A stretch of DNA of 27,907 bases from Candidatus Nitrosopumilus sp. (GCA_029864805.1 JAOTSS010000023.1:1-27907); one strand, 5' to 3'; shown: positions 8,087 through 15,582, counted from the stretch's first letter. The notes: generated by a model not told the origin, from the sequence alone. Program-made: numbers and translations.

Positions 8087-10783
8087 TTAATTTGTCTTTT
8101 TGAGAATGTAGCCTAGTCCTATTCGGGAGCCTTTTTGGGGATGGTTCTCAACATTCAAAAAGCTTAGACCAATCTCCTGTGGGAGCCTAGGTATTCTTAA
8201 ATTGAAAATTTTGTATATACTGTCTAACACTTGAAATTGGCTTGCACCAGAATTAATCATGTTTTGTAATTCATTAATTGAGAACTGGTTGCCCTGAAGC
8301 AATGACCAGTTAGTCACCCACTTTCCCACAACAAGATCAGGTCTTATCATTTTTAATTCATCATGAAATGGTGTAAAATCATCAAATCTGAACAAATCCT
8401 TATTTGCTGAAATATCTGAGTATCCACCAATGAGTCCTGCAAAGTTGTAGTGCATTTGATATTCACCACTGCCGTCATATTCAAAATCAAAGATTTGACT
8501 TCGAGGGCTTACAAAGGAATCTGACACAAGCATTCCCTCCCATCTTCCAACCATTTCATCTTTTGTAGGAGTATGACTATATTTTTCGCTGTAAAATAAG
8601 GTAGAAAGATCATCTTCACCCATAAAATCAATGTGATACTTCTTTGACATACTAAAATCAAACAGTAATTGACCGCGTCCAAATTGTCCCAGAAATGCCT
8701 TACCAAGTATCGTGTTCTCATCGATCATCTTCAGAATATCATAAGCTTGGTTGTATGGTGCATCTTCGTATTCAAGATGAATTATTTTCCCGTATCCTGC
8801 AAGTTCTTTTTGCTTTGCAAGACTTTTTGCAAACACAGGAACCTCAAACGGTTTTGTAACTCCGCTAAATGATTCAAAGTCTAGTTTTCTGAATCTCTTA
8901 TAAAATCCACCAAACATTCTTAATCCCATTGTCATTACGTTTACATCTCTTCCGTAGAACCCTTTCCAGTAACGATCGTTGAAAATAATTAGTTTGTCTT
9001 CATCAAATCTCCAATTTTCTCCTGGAACAATTTCATTGGATTTTGAGTTTTCTAGTTTATCAAAATGCTGTTGTTTATGTTCAGTTACTGCAAACATCTC
9101 TCCAAGGGTTTCACTCAAACAATATTGTGGTTGAGATATTTCACATGTGTTGCCAATAGAATCTGAAACTGTTATCTCTGATGGCCAGTTTGCAATGATT
9201 TTGTCTGCAGTCAATGAGGCAAGTGCCATAACAGTAAGCTGTGGGTTTACTCCAAGTGCAGTTGGAAAAACGCTTGCATCACACACATATAGATTCTTAA
9301 ATCCAAAGACCTTACAGTCAGAATCAACAACTGCTTTTTCTGGATCTTCACCGATTTTATTTCCTCCCTGCGGATGTGCAGAACCCACTCTTAGACCATC
9401 AGGATTGTCATGTATTGCTTTCTCAAGTCTTGGGATTTCTTGCTTACTTCTAATTTCAGGAACATCGCTATGTGAACTAACCACATAGTCTGCACCTGCT
9501 TCAAACCACATTCGCGCAAGAATTACCATACCACGTGCCATATCATCAATGGTATCATCTGTTAACTCATACAGAACTTTTGGGTTGTCTCCAAATGTAT
9601 TGATAATCTTACCTGCAGAATCATCTCTAACCATAATGCCTGCAAGCGCATAGTTGTTGTATTCTGCCATCAATCTTGCATGATCAAGTCCAAAATTTGG
9701 TATGGCAAGTGCCATTTGAAATATTGGCAAGAATATACTTTCAATCAAAAATCCTCCTCTTTTTACACTATTTGTAACTCCAAACTCATGACAAGTATAA
9801 GACATTGGAATTCCTCTATTTCCATAAATCTTTTCTTTAAAGTGACCCATAACAAAAGGTGCGGGATGCAATGCAAGACCATTACCTATATTCTTATTTG
9901 CAACACCAGATCTTTGTAAGAGATTTGAAGACGCAATTGCACCTGCGCTAACTACAATCACTTTGGCATTGATCCTTATTCGATATTTCTCATTTCCAGT
10001 ACCATCAACAAAAGAGCCTTCAACGCCAACTGCCACACCTTCTGAATGAATGATTTTTTTTACGTCACAATTACAATATGCAATAAAATCATGGTTGCTC
10101 TGTAAGGCGTCATGGATGTATGTGACTAACATACTCTGCTTGGTATCATAATGACATCCCAAATGACAAAAACCACATTGTACACACGATTGAAGAGAGC
10201 GGTCAGTCCAAGATGGACCGCAGTTTCTATCATTTGCATCATGCTTGGTGATTGGTTTACCATTGACTTGTGTTATTGAACATGCTTTTCGAAGTTTTTT
10301 TGCATTTTTGTTTAGTTCCTCTTCAGTTACTTTGGTAACATTAATTCTATCTGATACTTCGTTATTTGCATAATCCCATTCTTGCTTTGAAATATTTACG
10401 CCCAAATCATTCCATTGTCGGATTACAATATCTGGAATTCTAAAACACACAGCATCATTAATTACAGTTGAACCACCAAGACAGGAGCCTTGTGCAATTG
10501 CAATTTTAAGATTAGATGTAAAGTTAGCCCCACTATTTTTCCACAATAATGAAATCATGTCATTCTCTCTCTGGTTCATAGATTCGCCATCATAGTATCC
10601 TCCTTTTTCCAAAAGAACTACAGATTTGCCTGCAGCAGCAAGTTTTTGGGAAATTATTGCACCAGCCGCACCAGAACCTATCACACAAACATCGACATTT
10701 TGTGCTATGTCATTTTGAATTACTTTGTATGATTCTGCACGTTTTTCAAATCCCTCAATTCCAAAAACAGTGTTTACCATCAT
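8087..10783 (-). CDS. GMC-family FAD-dependent oxidoreductase with CxxCxxCxxxC cluster and C-terminal extension
   Basis: The N-terminus has the FAD-binding CVIGSGAAGAIISQKLA (about residues 33-49) and LLEKGG (58-62). The GMC signature GSCLGGSTVIND is at 99-110. The C-terminal GMC domain has GSAHPQGG (His470) and GVNPQLTVMA (Asn513), the usual catalytic His/Asn pair. Such enzymes oxidise alcohols or sterol-like substrates; the long form with a Cys-rich stretch resembles long-chain alcohol or cholesterol oxidase-like members. Cys200, 203, 206 and 210 form CxxCxxCxxxC, a pattern known from [4Fe-4S] proteins. Residues from about 550 to 898 form an extension that I do not recognise. No signal peptide or membrane helix is evident. 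The ATG overlaps the upstream stop by 4 nt (ATGA), so it is translationally coupled to the gene at 10780-11352. Substrate unknown. Confidence 0.85.
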   Translation of the reverse strand: MMVNTVFGIEGFEKRAESYKVIQNDIAQNVDVCVIGSGAAGAIISQKLAAAGKSVVLLEKGGYYDGESMNQRENDMISLLWKNSGANFTSNLKIAIAQGSCLGGSTVINDAVCFRIPDIVIRQWNDLGVNISKQEWDYANNEVSDRINVTKVTEEELNKNAKKLRKACSITQVNGKPITKHDANDRNCGPSWTDRSLQSCVQCGFCHLGCHYDTKQSMLVTYIHDALQSNHDFIAYCNCDVKKIIHSEGVAVGVEGSFVDGTGNEKYRIRINAKVIVVSAGAIASSNLLQRSGVANKNIGNGLALHPAPFVMGHFKEKIYGNRGIPMSYTCHEFGVTNSVKRGGFLIESIFLPIFQMALAIPNFGLDHARLMAEYNNYALAGIMVRDDSAGKIINTFGDNPKVLYELTDDTIDDMARGMVILARMWFEAGADYVVSSHSDVPEIRSKQEIPRLEKAIHDNPDGLRVGSAHPQGGNKIGEDPEKAVVDSDCKVFGFKNLYVCDASVFPTALGVNPQLTVMALASLTADKIIANWPSEITVSDSIGNTCEISQPQYCLSETLGEMFAVTEHKQQHFDKLENSKSNEIVPGENWRFDEDKLIIFNDRYWKGFYGRDVNVMTMGLRMFGGFYKRFRKLDFESFSGVTKPFEVPVFAKSLAKQKELAGYGKIIHLEYEDAPYNQAYDILKMIDENTILGKAFLGQFGRGQLLFDFSMSKKYHIDFMGEDDLSTLFYSEKYSHTPTKDEMVGRWEGMLVSDSFVSPRSQIFDFEYDGSGEYQMHYNFAGLIGGYSDISANKDLFRFDDFTPFHDELKMIRPDLVVGKWVTNWSLLQGNQFSINELQNMINSGASQFQVLDSIYKIFNLRIPRLPQEIGLSFLNVENHPQKGSRIGLGYILKKTN

Positions 10784-11352
10784 CCGTTATTCCATTTTAA
10801 TTTGTGAGTATGATCTTCTCGCCATGGATAGCGCTCTACCTGCGGTCCATCATATCCAATAATATCCCATTTTGTCTCATTTGTATAAAGAAACCATGCA
10901 TTTAATGACTGCATTAACAACCTGGAAGAATTTACAACATTATCTGTAGTGTCTATTGTATCTCCAATTCTGGCAAATGCAGACATTCTTACGGAATTTG
11001 CTATGTCATATGGACTATCAACAATAGACCTCTCTTTTGGAATAACTATCTCAAAGGTAAGATTTTTAATGTCATCTGAATTCGATGGGCTTTTCGTGTT
11101 TGTTTTGTAAAGTATTTTTCCAAATTTATCTCTTACAATTAAAAAAAGTTCTGGCTTGCCTTCAAACCAATTATCCTTGTAAAGTGAATCATCAAATTGA
11201 ATCTCAAATTTTCCATAATCATCAGTCCAAGATGAACCTAAAAGATCATCTACTCGATCATCAAACCAGTGCTGATCATTGTCTAAAATCTCAACATAAA
11301 ATTTTGATTTGTCATAATTTTGAATTTCTCCTTTTACAATATATGTTGGCAT
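10780..11352 (-). CDS. Transthyretin-like domain protein coupled to the GMC oxidoreductase
   Basis: The 190-residue protein begins with about 90 residues in a transthyretin-like or carboxypeptidase-regulatory-like pattern: VKGEI, a D-x-D segment, LGSSWTDDYGKFEI (about 38-51), EGKPELFLIVRD (64-75) and a following GKILYKT strand. The C-terminal half, with SVRMSAFARIGDTIDTTDNV and several Trp residues, was not recognised. It lies directly upstream of the oxidoreductase with a 4-nt overlap, so a subunit, chaperone or substrate-presenting partner is plausible but unproven. No signal peptide is visible, suggesting a cytoplasmic location. The start ATG is 34 nt from the divergent gene at 11387, leaving little room for two promoters. 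Confidence 0.65.
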   Translation of the reverse strand: MPTYIVKGEIQNYDKSKFYVEILDNDQHWFDDRVDDLLGSSWTDDYGKFEIQFDDSLYKDNWFEGKPELFLIVRDKFGKILYKTNTKSPSNSDDIKNLTFEIVIPKERSIVDSPYDIANSVRMSAFARIGDTIDTTDNVVNSSRLLMQSLNAWFLYTNETKWDIIGYDGPQVERYPWREDHTHKLKWNNG

Positions 11353-11386
11353 AAATGTTTTAGTCTTACAATATTATTAAGAATTT

Positions 11387-12319
11387 ATGTTCTATTTTTC
11401 ATATAGGCAGGAAATATACGATGAAGTAAAGGAGTCAAAAAGATACTATCTTGCTTGGAGAAATAAAGAAAAAGTTTGGAACTATAATAATTGTGATGTC
11501 AAAGTAATTGGCATGGATGACAACAAAGCAAGAATTGTTGTTAGGAGAAAAAATTCAGGATACTCCAAGTTTATGCAATCAGATTTTGAGATTAATCTTA
11601 TGATGGGATTTGTCGCATTAAATGTGCAAAAAGATATGAACGGCACACAGACTGTACTCACTTTTGAGGTTGAACAAAGTAACGACAAAGCCCACAGAGA
11701 CCTGAAAGATGTACGGATTTGGTCTGATTATGAAAATGAATTAGATGATCTTTACAATACGATACTTCAGAAAAGAAATAGTGAACCAGGTTCAAAAATA
11801 ATAGAGTCAAATTATGGTGAACGATATGATTTATTGGCACCAGTAATTTATCAGCCAAGAATTGACGCGTGGAAAAACTTTCTCAGAGAGATTCATGTAC
11901 ACAAGGAAAACGATGGTTCTTTTCAGATAACTCTAGTCTTTCAAGATGAGATGTTAAGAAAACATGGAATTTTAGATGGTATCTACAGATATATCAGATT
12001 GCTAAGATACAAAAGAATAGTAGACATTGAGACATTTTGGTTTAAAGATAACCAATTTTTCTTTGAGGACATTTACAGTGGACAAAGCAATCTCTTTGAG
12101 GACACTATTCATAACCAAAGGACAATTCCTGTAAAATATTACTTTCAAGACAATAATCATCCGGTAATTTTTGTAAATACGTCAAATCATGCTCTTGCAC
12201 CTCATGACAATAATCACGACCTGTGGAAATGGGAATATGTTCCCTGGATTAAAAAAATCCCAATAAATCTGGGCACCAAGACTAGACAAGAAACAGAAGA
12301 ATTCTTTGAAGAAAAGTAA
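11387..12319 (+). CDS. Conserved-looking protein of unknown function, 310 residues
   Basis: The ATG start is preceded by an A/T-rich stretch (AATATTATTAAG, 11370-11381) only a few bases upstream, so the transcript start is unclear. The protein is soluble and rich in aromatic and charged residues, with segments such as YRYIRLLRYKRIVDIETFWF in the middle and HDNNHDLWKWEYVPW near the C-terminus. No signal peptide, membrane helix or catalytic motif was recognised. The His/Asp/Trp-rich C-terminal stretch could bind a metal or a ligand, which is only a guess. It is divergent from, and 34 nt away from, the transthyretin-like/GMC pair, so shared regulation with that oxidoreductase is possible. Confidence 0.7.
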   Translation: MFYFSYRQEIYDEVKESKRYYLAWRNKEKVWNYNNCDVKVIGMDDNKARIVVRRKNSGYSKFMQSDFEINLMMGFVALNVQKDMNGTQTVLTFEVEQSNDKAHRDLKDVRIWSDYENELDDLYNTILQKRNSEPGSKIIESNYGERYDLLAPVIYQPRIDAWKNFLREIHVHKENDGSFQITLVFQDEMLRKHGILDGIYRYIRLLRYKRIVDIETFWFKDNQFFFEDIYSGQSNLFEDTIHNQRTIPVKYYFQDNNHPVIFVNTSNHALAPHDNNHDLWKWEYVPWIKKIPINLGTKTRQETEEFFEEK

Positions 12320-12331
12320 ACTGAATCAAGA

Positions 12332-12445
12332 GTGTCAATAACAAGAAACATTGACTTGAGATTGAAAAAGGACGAAAAATCAATATTCATAATCTTAGGT
12401 GGAATAGTGAAACAAGTTACTTCTATTCTTTTTTCGTTTGTTTGA
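12332..12445 (+). CDS. Possible 37-residue membrane peptide, GTG start
   Basis: A GTG-initiated frame begins 12 nt after the stop of the 310-residue gene and ends in TGA. The N-terminal half is charged (KKDEK at about residues 12-16). The rest is a hydrophobic stretch, SIFIILGGIVKQVTSILFSF, ending in Val. This is compatible with a one-helix membrane peptide, but there is no clear ribosome-binding site and the length can arise by chance in A/T-rich DNA. A weak inverted repeat (GTCAAT 12334-12339, ATTGAC 12350-12355) overlaps its start. Confidence 0.25.
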   Translation: MSITRNIDLRLKKDEKSIFIILGGIVKQVTSILFSFV

Positions 12446-12655
12446 TTTTTGATCAATAAAACTACTCTGATATTTCTTTAATTCTACAGAATAATAAACA
12501 TAAACTACAAAAAGTTTTGTTATTTTACGTTCATTACACGTTATCAATAAATTAAATTATTTGTAAGAATATCTGAGGCAGAAAATAACACTGATCTGTA
12601 ATTTAATATAAAAAATTTTGATATAGTAAATATATTCATACTGTGAATCCATCTC
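12446..12655. other. A/T-rich intergenic stretch before the dihydrouridine synthase
   Basis: Together with the doubtful peptide above, this makes up a 336-nt interval without a firm gene. I see no RNA gene or repeat. The stretch ATATAGTAAATATATTC (about 12621-12637) is a plausible TATA region for the gene at 12656 and would give a transcript with a very short or no leader. Confidence 0.4.
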
Positions 12656-13618
12656 ATGCTTCCAAAATTCTCTAGCAGGGCATTTTTAGCTCCTATGGCA
12701 GGAGTAAGTGATCCTGCACTTAGATTACAATGCAAGCAAATGGGAGCTGGATTAGTAGTCACTGAGTTTACAAATATTCATTGTATCATTGCCAAAGAAA
12801 AACAACTCAAAGAAGACATGAAAACAATTCAAGAGTTTATCGAGTATTCTGAAGAAGAACGTCCTTTATCTATTCAGTTATTTGGATCTGATCTTGTTGC
12901 ATTAGAAAAAGCTGCAAAGATTGTAGAGCCTTATTTTGATATAATTGATTACAACATGGGTTGCCCTGCACCACATATTACTCGACAAATGGCTGGAGGT
13001 GCTCTTTTACAAGAAATCAATCTAACCCAACAAATTTTTAATACTCTTGTTAATGCTGTAAAAAAACCTGTAACACTAAAGATCCGTTCTGGAGTGACAA
13101 ATGCAAGCCAATTTCTATTTAGAGATATTGCTGAAATCGCTGAAGATGAAGGAATACAAATGATTACGCTACATCCTAGGACTGTAAGTCAGGGATATTC
13201 TGGAAATGCAAACTGGAAAATGATCAAAGAACTTAAACAAATTTCTAGCATTCCGATTGTTGGAAATGGTGATATTACTACTCCTGAAGATGCTAAAAAA
13301 ATGATTGATGAGACTGGTTGTGATTATGTGATGATTGGTCGTGGTGCGATGGGAAACCCATTTTTATTTGATCAAATCAATGACTATCTTAAAACAAACT
13401 CTTACCATGACTATTCTCTCAAAGATAGACTAGATTCCTTTTTTGATTATTTGCATCTAACTGTTAGATACAAAATTAAATTTGCTAATATTAAGAATCA
13501 AGCAATAAGATTTACAAAAGGAATGAAAGAAGGTTCCAAATTGCGTTCCAAAATCACCCTCACAAAAAATATTGATGAATTAGAAAAAATTATGAATACT
13601 GCATATTCTGTATATTAA
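12656..13618 (+). CDS. tRNA-dihydrouridine synthase (Dus family)
   Basis: FMN-dependent reduction of uridine to dihydrouridine in the tRNA D-loop is expected. The sequence shows the family landmarks in order: LAPMAGVSDPALR (11-23), the active-site DYNMGCPAP with Cys103 as the proton donor, LKIRSG (141-146, FMN-binding Lys/Arg), HPRT (173-176), IVGNGDI (201-207) and IGRGAMGNP (227-235). The 320-residue length is normal for a Dus core plus its helical domain. The ATG follows an A/T-rich TATA-like tract, suggesting a leaderless message. It stands alone between genes with their own signals. Which uridine is modified cannot be read from the sequence. Confidence 0.92.
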   Translation: MLPKFSSRAFLAPMAGVSDPALRLQCKQMGAGLVVTEFTNIHCIIAKEKQLKEDMKTIQEFIEYSEEERPLSIQLFGSDLVALEKAAKIVEPYFDIIDYNMGCPAPHITRQMAGGALLQEINLTQQIFNTLVNAVKKPVTLKIRSGVTNASQFLFRDIAEIAEDEGIQMITLHPRTVSQGYSGNANWKMIKELKQISSIPIVGNGDITTPEDAKKMIDETGCDYVMIGRGAMGNPFLFDQINDYLKTNSYHDYSLKDRLDSFFDYLHLTVRYKIKFANIKNQAIRFTKGMKEGSKLRSKITLTKNIDELEKIMNTAYSVY

Positions 13619-13632
13619 AAATTTATAAAATT

Positions 13633-13660
13633 ATTCTATTTTGTTTTACATTTGTTCATG
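13633..13660 (+). terminator. T-rich terminator candidate after the Dus gene
   Basis: A T-rich run (ATTCTATTTTGTTTTACATTTG) begins about 15 nt after the Dus stop without an obvious hairpin, which is the usual form of an archaeal intrinsic terminator. Confidence 0.35.
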
Positions 13661-13705
13661 ATTCAATCAAAATTGGTCTTTAATTTTTAGGTAATTTGGA
13701 CTATT

Positions 13706-13736
13706 CTTATATATTTCATGATGGCATTTTATATAT
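13706..13736 (+). promoter_or_regulatory. Two candidate TATA boxes before the Lrp-type gene
   Basis: CTTATATATT (13706-13715) and TTTTATATAT (13727-13736) are 21 nt apart. The first predicts a start near 13737 with a short leader that contains the Shine-Dalgarno site. The second predicts a leaderless start at the TTG itself. Confidence 0.45.
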
Positions 13737-13743
13737 GAAAATT

Positions 13744-13751
13744 GGAGATGA
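13744..13751 (+). promoter_or_regulatory. Shine-Dalgarno GGAGATGA before TTG 13759
   Basis: GGAGATGA lies 7 nt before the TTG. It supports that start over the ATG at 13749, which is in another frame. Confidence 0.55.
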
Positions 13752-13758
13752 ATCATAA

Positions 13759-13998
13759 TTGGCGGCAGCTTATGTTCTCATAAACTGTGAACTTGGTTCT
13801 GAAGAAGCAGTGATCTCAGAATTAAAATCCATTGAAGGTGTAGTTGAAGTGCATGGTACATTTGGTGCATATGATATCCTGGCCAAAGTTGAATCTGGTC
13901 AAGTTGAAGCATTACGTGAAACAATTACTTGGAAAATTAGGAAAATCCCAAAGATCCGTTCTACTTTGACCTTGATGGGAATTGAAGGCCAACAATAG
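13759..13998 (+). CDS. Stand-alone Lrp/AsnC-type effector-binding (RAM) domain protein
   Basis: The 79-residue protein is just the alpha-beta ligand-binding domain of Lrp/AsnC regulators: AYVLINCELGSEEAVISEL, then GVVEVHGTFGAYDILAKVE, then IPKIRSTLTLMG. No N-terminal HTH is present, and none can be added upstream because the frame is closed by the promoter region. Such single-domain members form ring-like oligomers, bind amino acids or other small molecules, and may modulate full-length Lrp proteins. Several copies per genome are common in Thaumarchaeota. It starts at TTG, with both a ribosome-binding site and strong TATA boxes upstream, suggesting robust expression. The partner regulator is not in this window. 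Confidence 0.88.
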   Translation: MAAAYVLINCELGSEEAVISELKSIEGVVEVHGTFGAYDILAKVESGQVEALRETITWKIRKIPKIRSTLTLMGIEGQQ

Positions 13999-14040
13999 AT
14001 CTTAACCTCTTTTGCTTTTATACTTAGATTGCGATACAAT

Positions 14041-14107
14041 GTATCCCTTCAAAAAAACATGTCCCCCAAAGGGATACCGCACTGAGAGGTGTAGTTATCC
14101 TCTCAGT
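14041..14107 (+). ncRNA. Candidate small structured RNA or terminator: two adjacent perfect 9-bp hairpins
   Basis: Stem 1 pairs GTATCCCTT (14041-14049) with AAGGGATAC (14069-14077) around a 19-nt loop. Stem 2 pairs ACTGAGAGG (14081-14089) with CCTCTCAGT (14099-14107) around a 9-nt loop, only 3 nt later. A TATA-like CTTTTATACT at 14015-14024 lies upstream at roughly promoter distance, and an A/T-rich stretch follows. Within loop 1, TCCC (14062-14065) can pair instead with GGGA (14071-14074), so two folds compete. It sits in the convergent gap between the Lrp-type gene and the glnK remnant, so a terminator or relic leader is the alternative. Confidence 0.45.
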
Positions 14108-14153
14108 AGTTCATTATAAATTGAATAATTTTAAATTTTGTAAAAGAAAATGA

Positions 14154-14489
14154 TTAGAGGGCTTCTGTACCACTCTTTTTGGATGCTATGTTCAATACGC
14201 TTTCAATGTTTGTTACAACAATAATTCCGTCTCCTCCTTTCCTGTAAAAGCAGCACCAGCAATTGCGTTTGAAATCTTTTCTACTTCTGATTCCTCAACA
14301 ATTGTACTAACAGTCGCTACCGCGTTGTATGGTGATTGAACCTGTTCCTCTGCCTGATCTGACTTGTTGTCGTATTCCAGAACCTCTACCTTTTCCTTCC
14401 AGAATGGTAAATCCTCCGAAAATATCGTTAAGTGCTTCAGTCACGGCTCCGATCTTTGTCGCTTGAATAGTCGTATCAATTCATTTCAT
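14154..14489 (-). pseudogene. glnK: P-II nitrogen regulatory protein (GlnK-like), degenerate
   Basis: Reading down from an ATG at 14487-14489 gives MK-stop-IDTTIQATKIGAVTEAL, then FGGFTILEGKGRG and RQQVRSGRGTGSI, an unmistakable P-II core. The third codon is TGA (14481-14483) where Arg is expected. After GTGSI a +1 shift is needed to reach YNAVATVSTIVEESEVEKI and AGAAFTGK. A missing base after that restores the first frame for GDGIIVVTNIESVLNIASKK and GTEAL-stop (14154-14156). The shifts compensate, so the remnant keeps exactly 112 codons. P-II proteins sense 2-oxoglutarate, ATP and ADP and act on ammonium transporters and nitrogen enzymes. With an early stop and two shifts a full product is very unlikely; sequencing error is the alternative but would need three independent errors. 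Confidence 0.85.
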
Positions 14490-14614
14490 TTTCATTTGTT
14501 TTTTACTATTGTTTAAAAAAGATCATATGTTTTTATTCATATTCTGTGATACAATAAAATTATTGGTTATTTCATTATCCACTGAGCTTTTTAGTATTAG
14601 AAAAAAGTAATATT
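14490..14614. other. A/T-rich divergent region between the glnK remnant and the small HTH-like gene
   Basis: On the - strand a CTTTTTTAAACAAT tract (about 14508-14521) lies at TATA distance from the pseudogene ATG and may be its old promoter. No other gene, repeat or RNA is seen here. Confidence 0.35.
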
Positions 14615-14791
14615 GTGAAAAGTGATGAAAGAAGATCTCATAGACTCAATTATCTTTTAAAATACTATTTGACCCATCCTGAAGAAAATGATCTTTATTT
14701 GAGGGCTAAACAGATGGGTATATCTGATTCTACTGCCAGGGATTATATTAGAACAGTCATTATACAAGCCCAAAAAATCTACTCACAATAA
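14615..14791 (+). CDS. Small HTH-like protein, 58 residues, GTG start
   Basis: A GTG-initiated frame runs 58 codons to TAA. The peptide is basic, and its second half reads like a helix-turn-helix: LYLRAKQMGISDSTARDYI, with the Gly and Ser/Ala placed as in a turn before a recognition helix. The first half (RRSHRLNYLLKYYLTHPEEN) is helical. This pattern, an arginine-rich start followed by 'A..MGIS..TA..Y', fits a small DNA-binding protein. No upstream in-frame start extends it. It is divergent from the glnK remnant. DNA binding is inferred from pattern only; a target is not apparent. Confidence 0.55.
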   Translation: MKSDERRSHRLNYLLKYYLTHPEENDLYLRAKQMGISDSTARDYIRTVIIQAQKIYSQ

Positions 14792-14892
14792 ATTCTACAA
14801 ATACATCTTTGAAATTTCTATTTTTTCATGAAGAAATTAATCGAAATCTTAAACAAGGTATTCATAAATAATCAATAAGAGGAAAAATACGT

Positions 14893-15582
14893 ATGAATGA
14901 TTCTTTGCTTGATGATGTCAAGGAACTTTTAGATAAAGATTTTGGAGATGATAGGATTTTAAAGCAAATTTATCGAGCTTGTGAAAATAACGAAGTAATT
15001 AGTAATTATGAAAGAAACTATGTTCAAAAACTTGCAGAAAAATATCTGGGAAAAAGACCCGAAGTTATTCATACCCAATCAATAGAAAAAAAACCAATAA
15101 TTCCTGATGTCGTAATTCCTGAAACTCAATCTATTCAAAAAAAACAAACTTTTCAGCAACGAACTTCTGACTCAAACTCAAAAAATCAAAAAATGATTAT
15201 GGGGATTGCTGGTGTTACTTTGATAATAATTATAGCAGTTGCTGTATCTTTTAGTGGAACTTCTGACGGAACGCCAAAAATAGACCCTCCAAAAAATTCG
15301 ATTCCAGTTACATTATCCGTACAATCTGATTTATCATCTTATAACAAAAAAGATTTAATTTCAATAAGTGGCACATCTAATACTTCTGGAACTGTAAATT
15401 TATCAATTGAAAATCCAAAAAATGAACTTGTATGGGCAGAACAAGTATCATTAAAAAGCAATGGAGAATATTCTACATTATCAATTGCTGGTGGAAAAGG
15501 ATGGGAAAGTTCTGGCACTTATACGATCAAAGTAGACAATGGCAGAGAAACAACATCTGTTACATTTTCATTTAAAACGTAA
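14893..15582 (+). CDS. One-pass membrane protein with extracellular beta domain
   Basis: The ATG is preceded by GAGG (14879-14882). Residues 1-60 are a helical cytoplasmic-type segment (DDVKELLDKDFGDDRIL, then NYERNYVQKLAEKYLGKRP). A Gln/Lys/Ser-rich linker follows. Residues 101-120 (MIMGIAGVTLIIIIAVAVSF) are a single membrane helix. Residues from about 135 to 229 form a beta-sandwich-like domain (VTLSVQSDLSSYNKKDLISI, SGTVNLSIENP, GTYTIKVDNG), as seen in many thaumarchaeal surface proteins. With the helix in the middle and no signal peptide, the C-terminal domain is expected outside. Its final 11 nt overlap the 3' end of the convergent gene at 15572. The specific role is unknown. Confidence 0.75.
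   Translation: MNDSLLDDVKELLDKDFGDDRILKQIYRACENNEVISNYERNYVQKLAEKYLGKRPEVIHTQSIEKKPIIPDVVIPETQSIQKKQTFQQRTSDSNSKNQKMIMGIAGVTLIIIIAVAVSFSGTSDGTPKIDPPKNSIPVTLSVQSDLSSYNKKDLISISGTSNTSGTVNLSIENPKNELVWAEQVSLKSNGEYSTLSIAGGKGWESSGTYTIKVDNGRETTSVTFSFKT

Noticed and set aside
9147..9488. 113-codon open frame on the + strand inside the GMC gene
   Set aside because: It is antisense to the conserved catalytic part of a clear GMC enzyme, and its translation matches nothing recognisable.
12334..12355. Inverted repeat GTCAAT/ATTGAC as terminator or operator
   Set aside because: Only 6 bp with a 10-nt A-rich loop and no following T-run; expected by chance in this composition.
14154..14489. Programmed frameshifting to express the P-II protein
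   Set aside because: No slippery sequence is evident at either shift, and the TGA at codon 3 would block translation before both sites.
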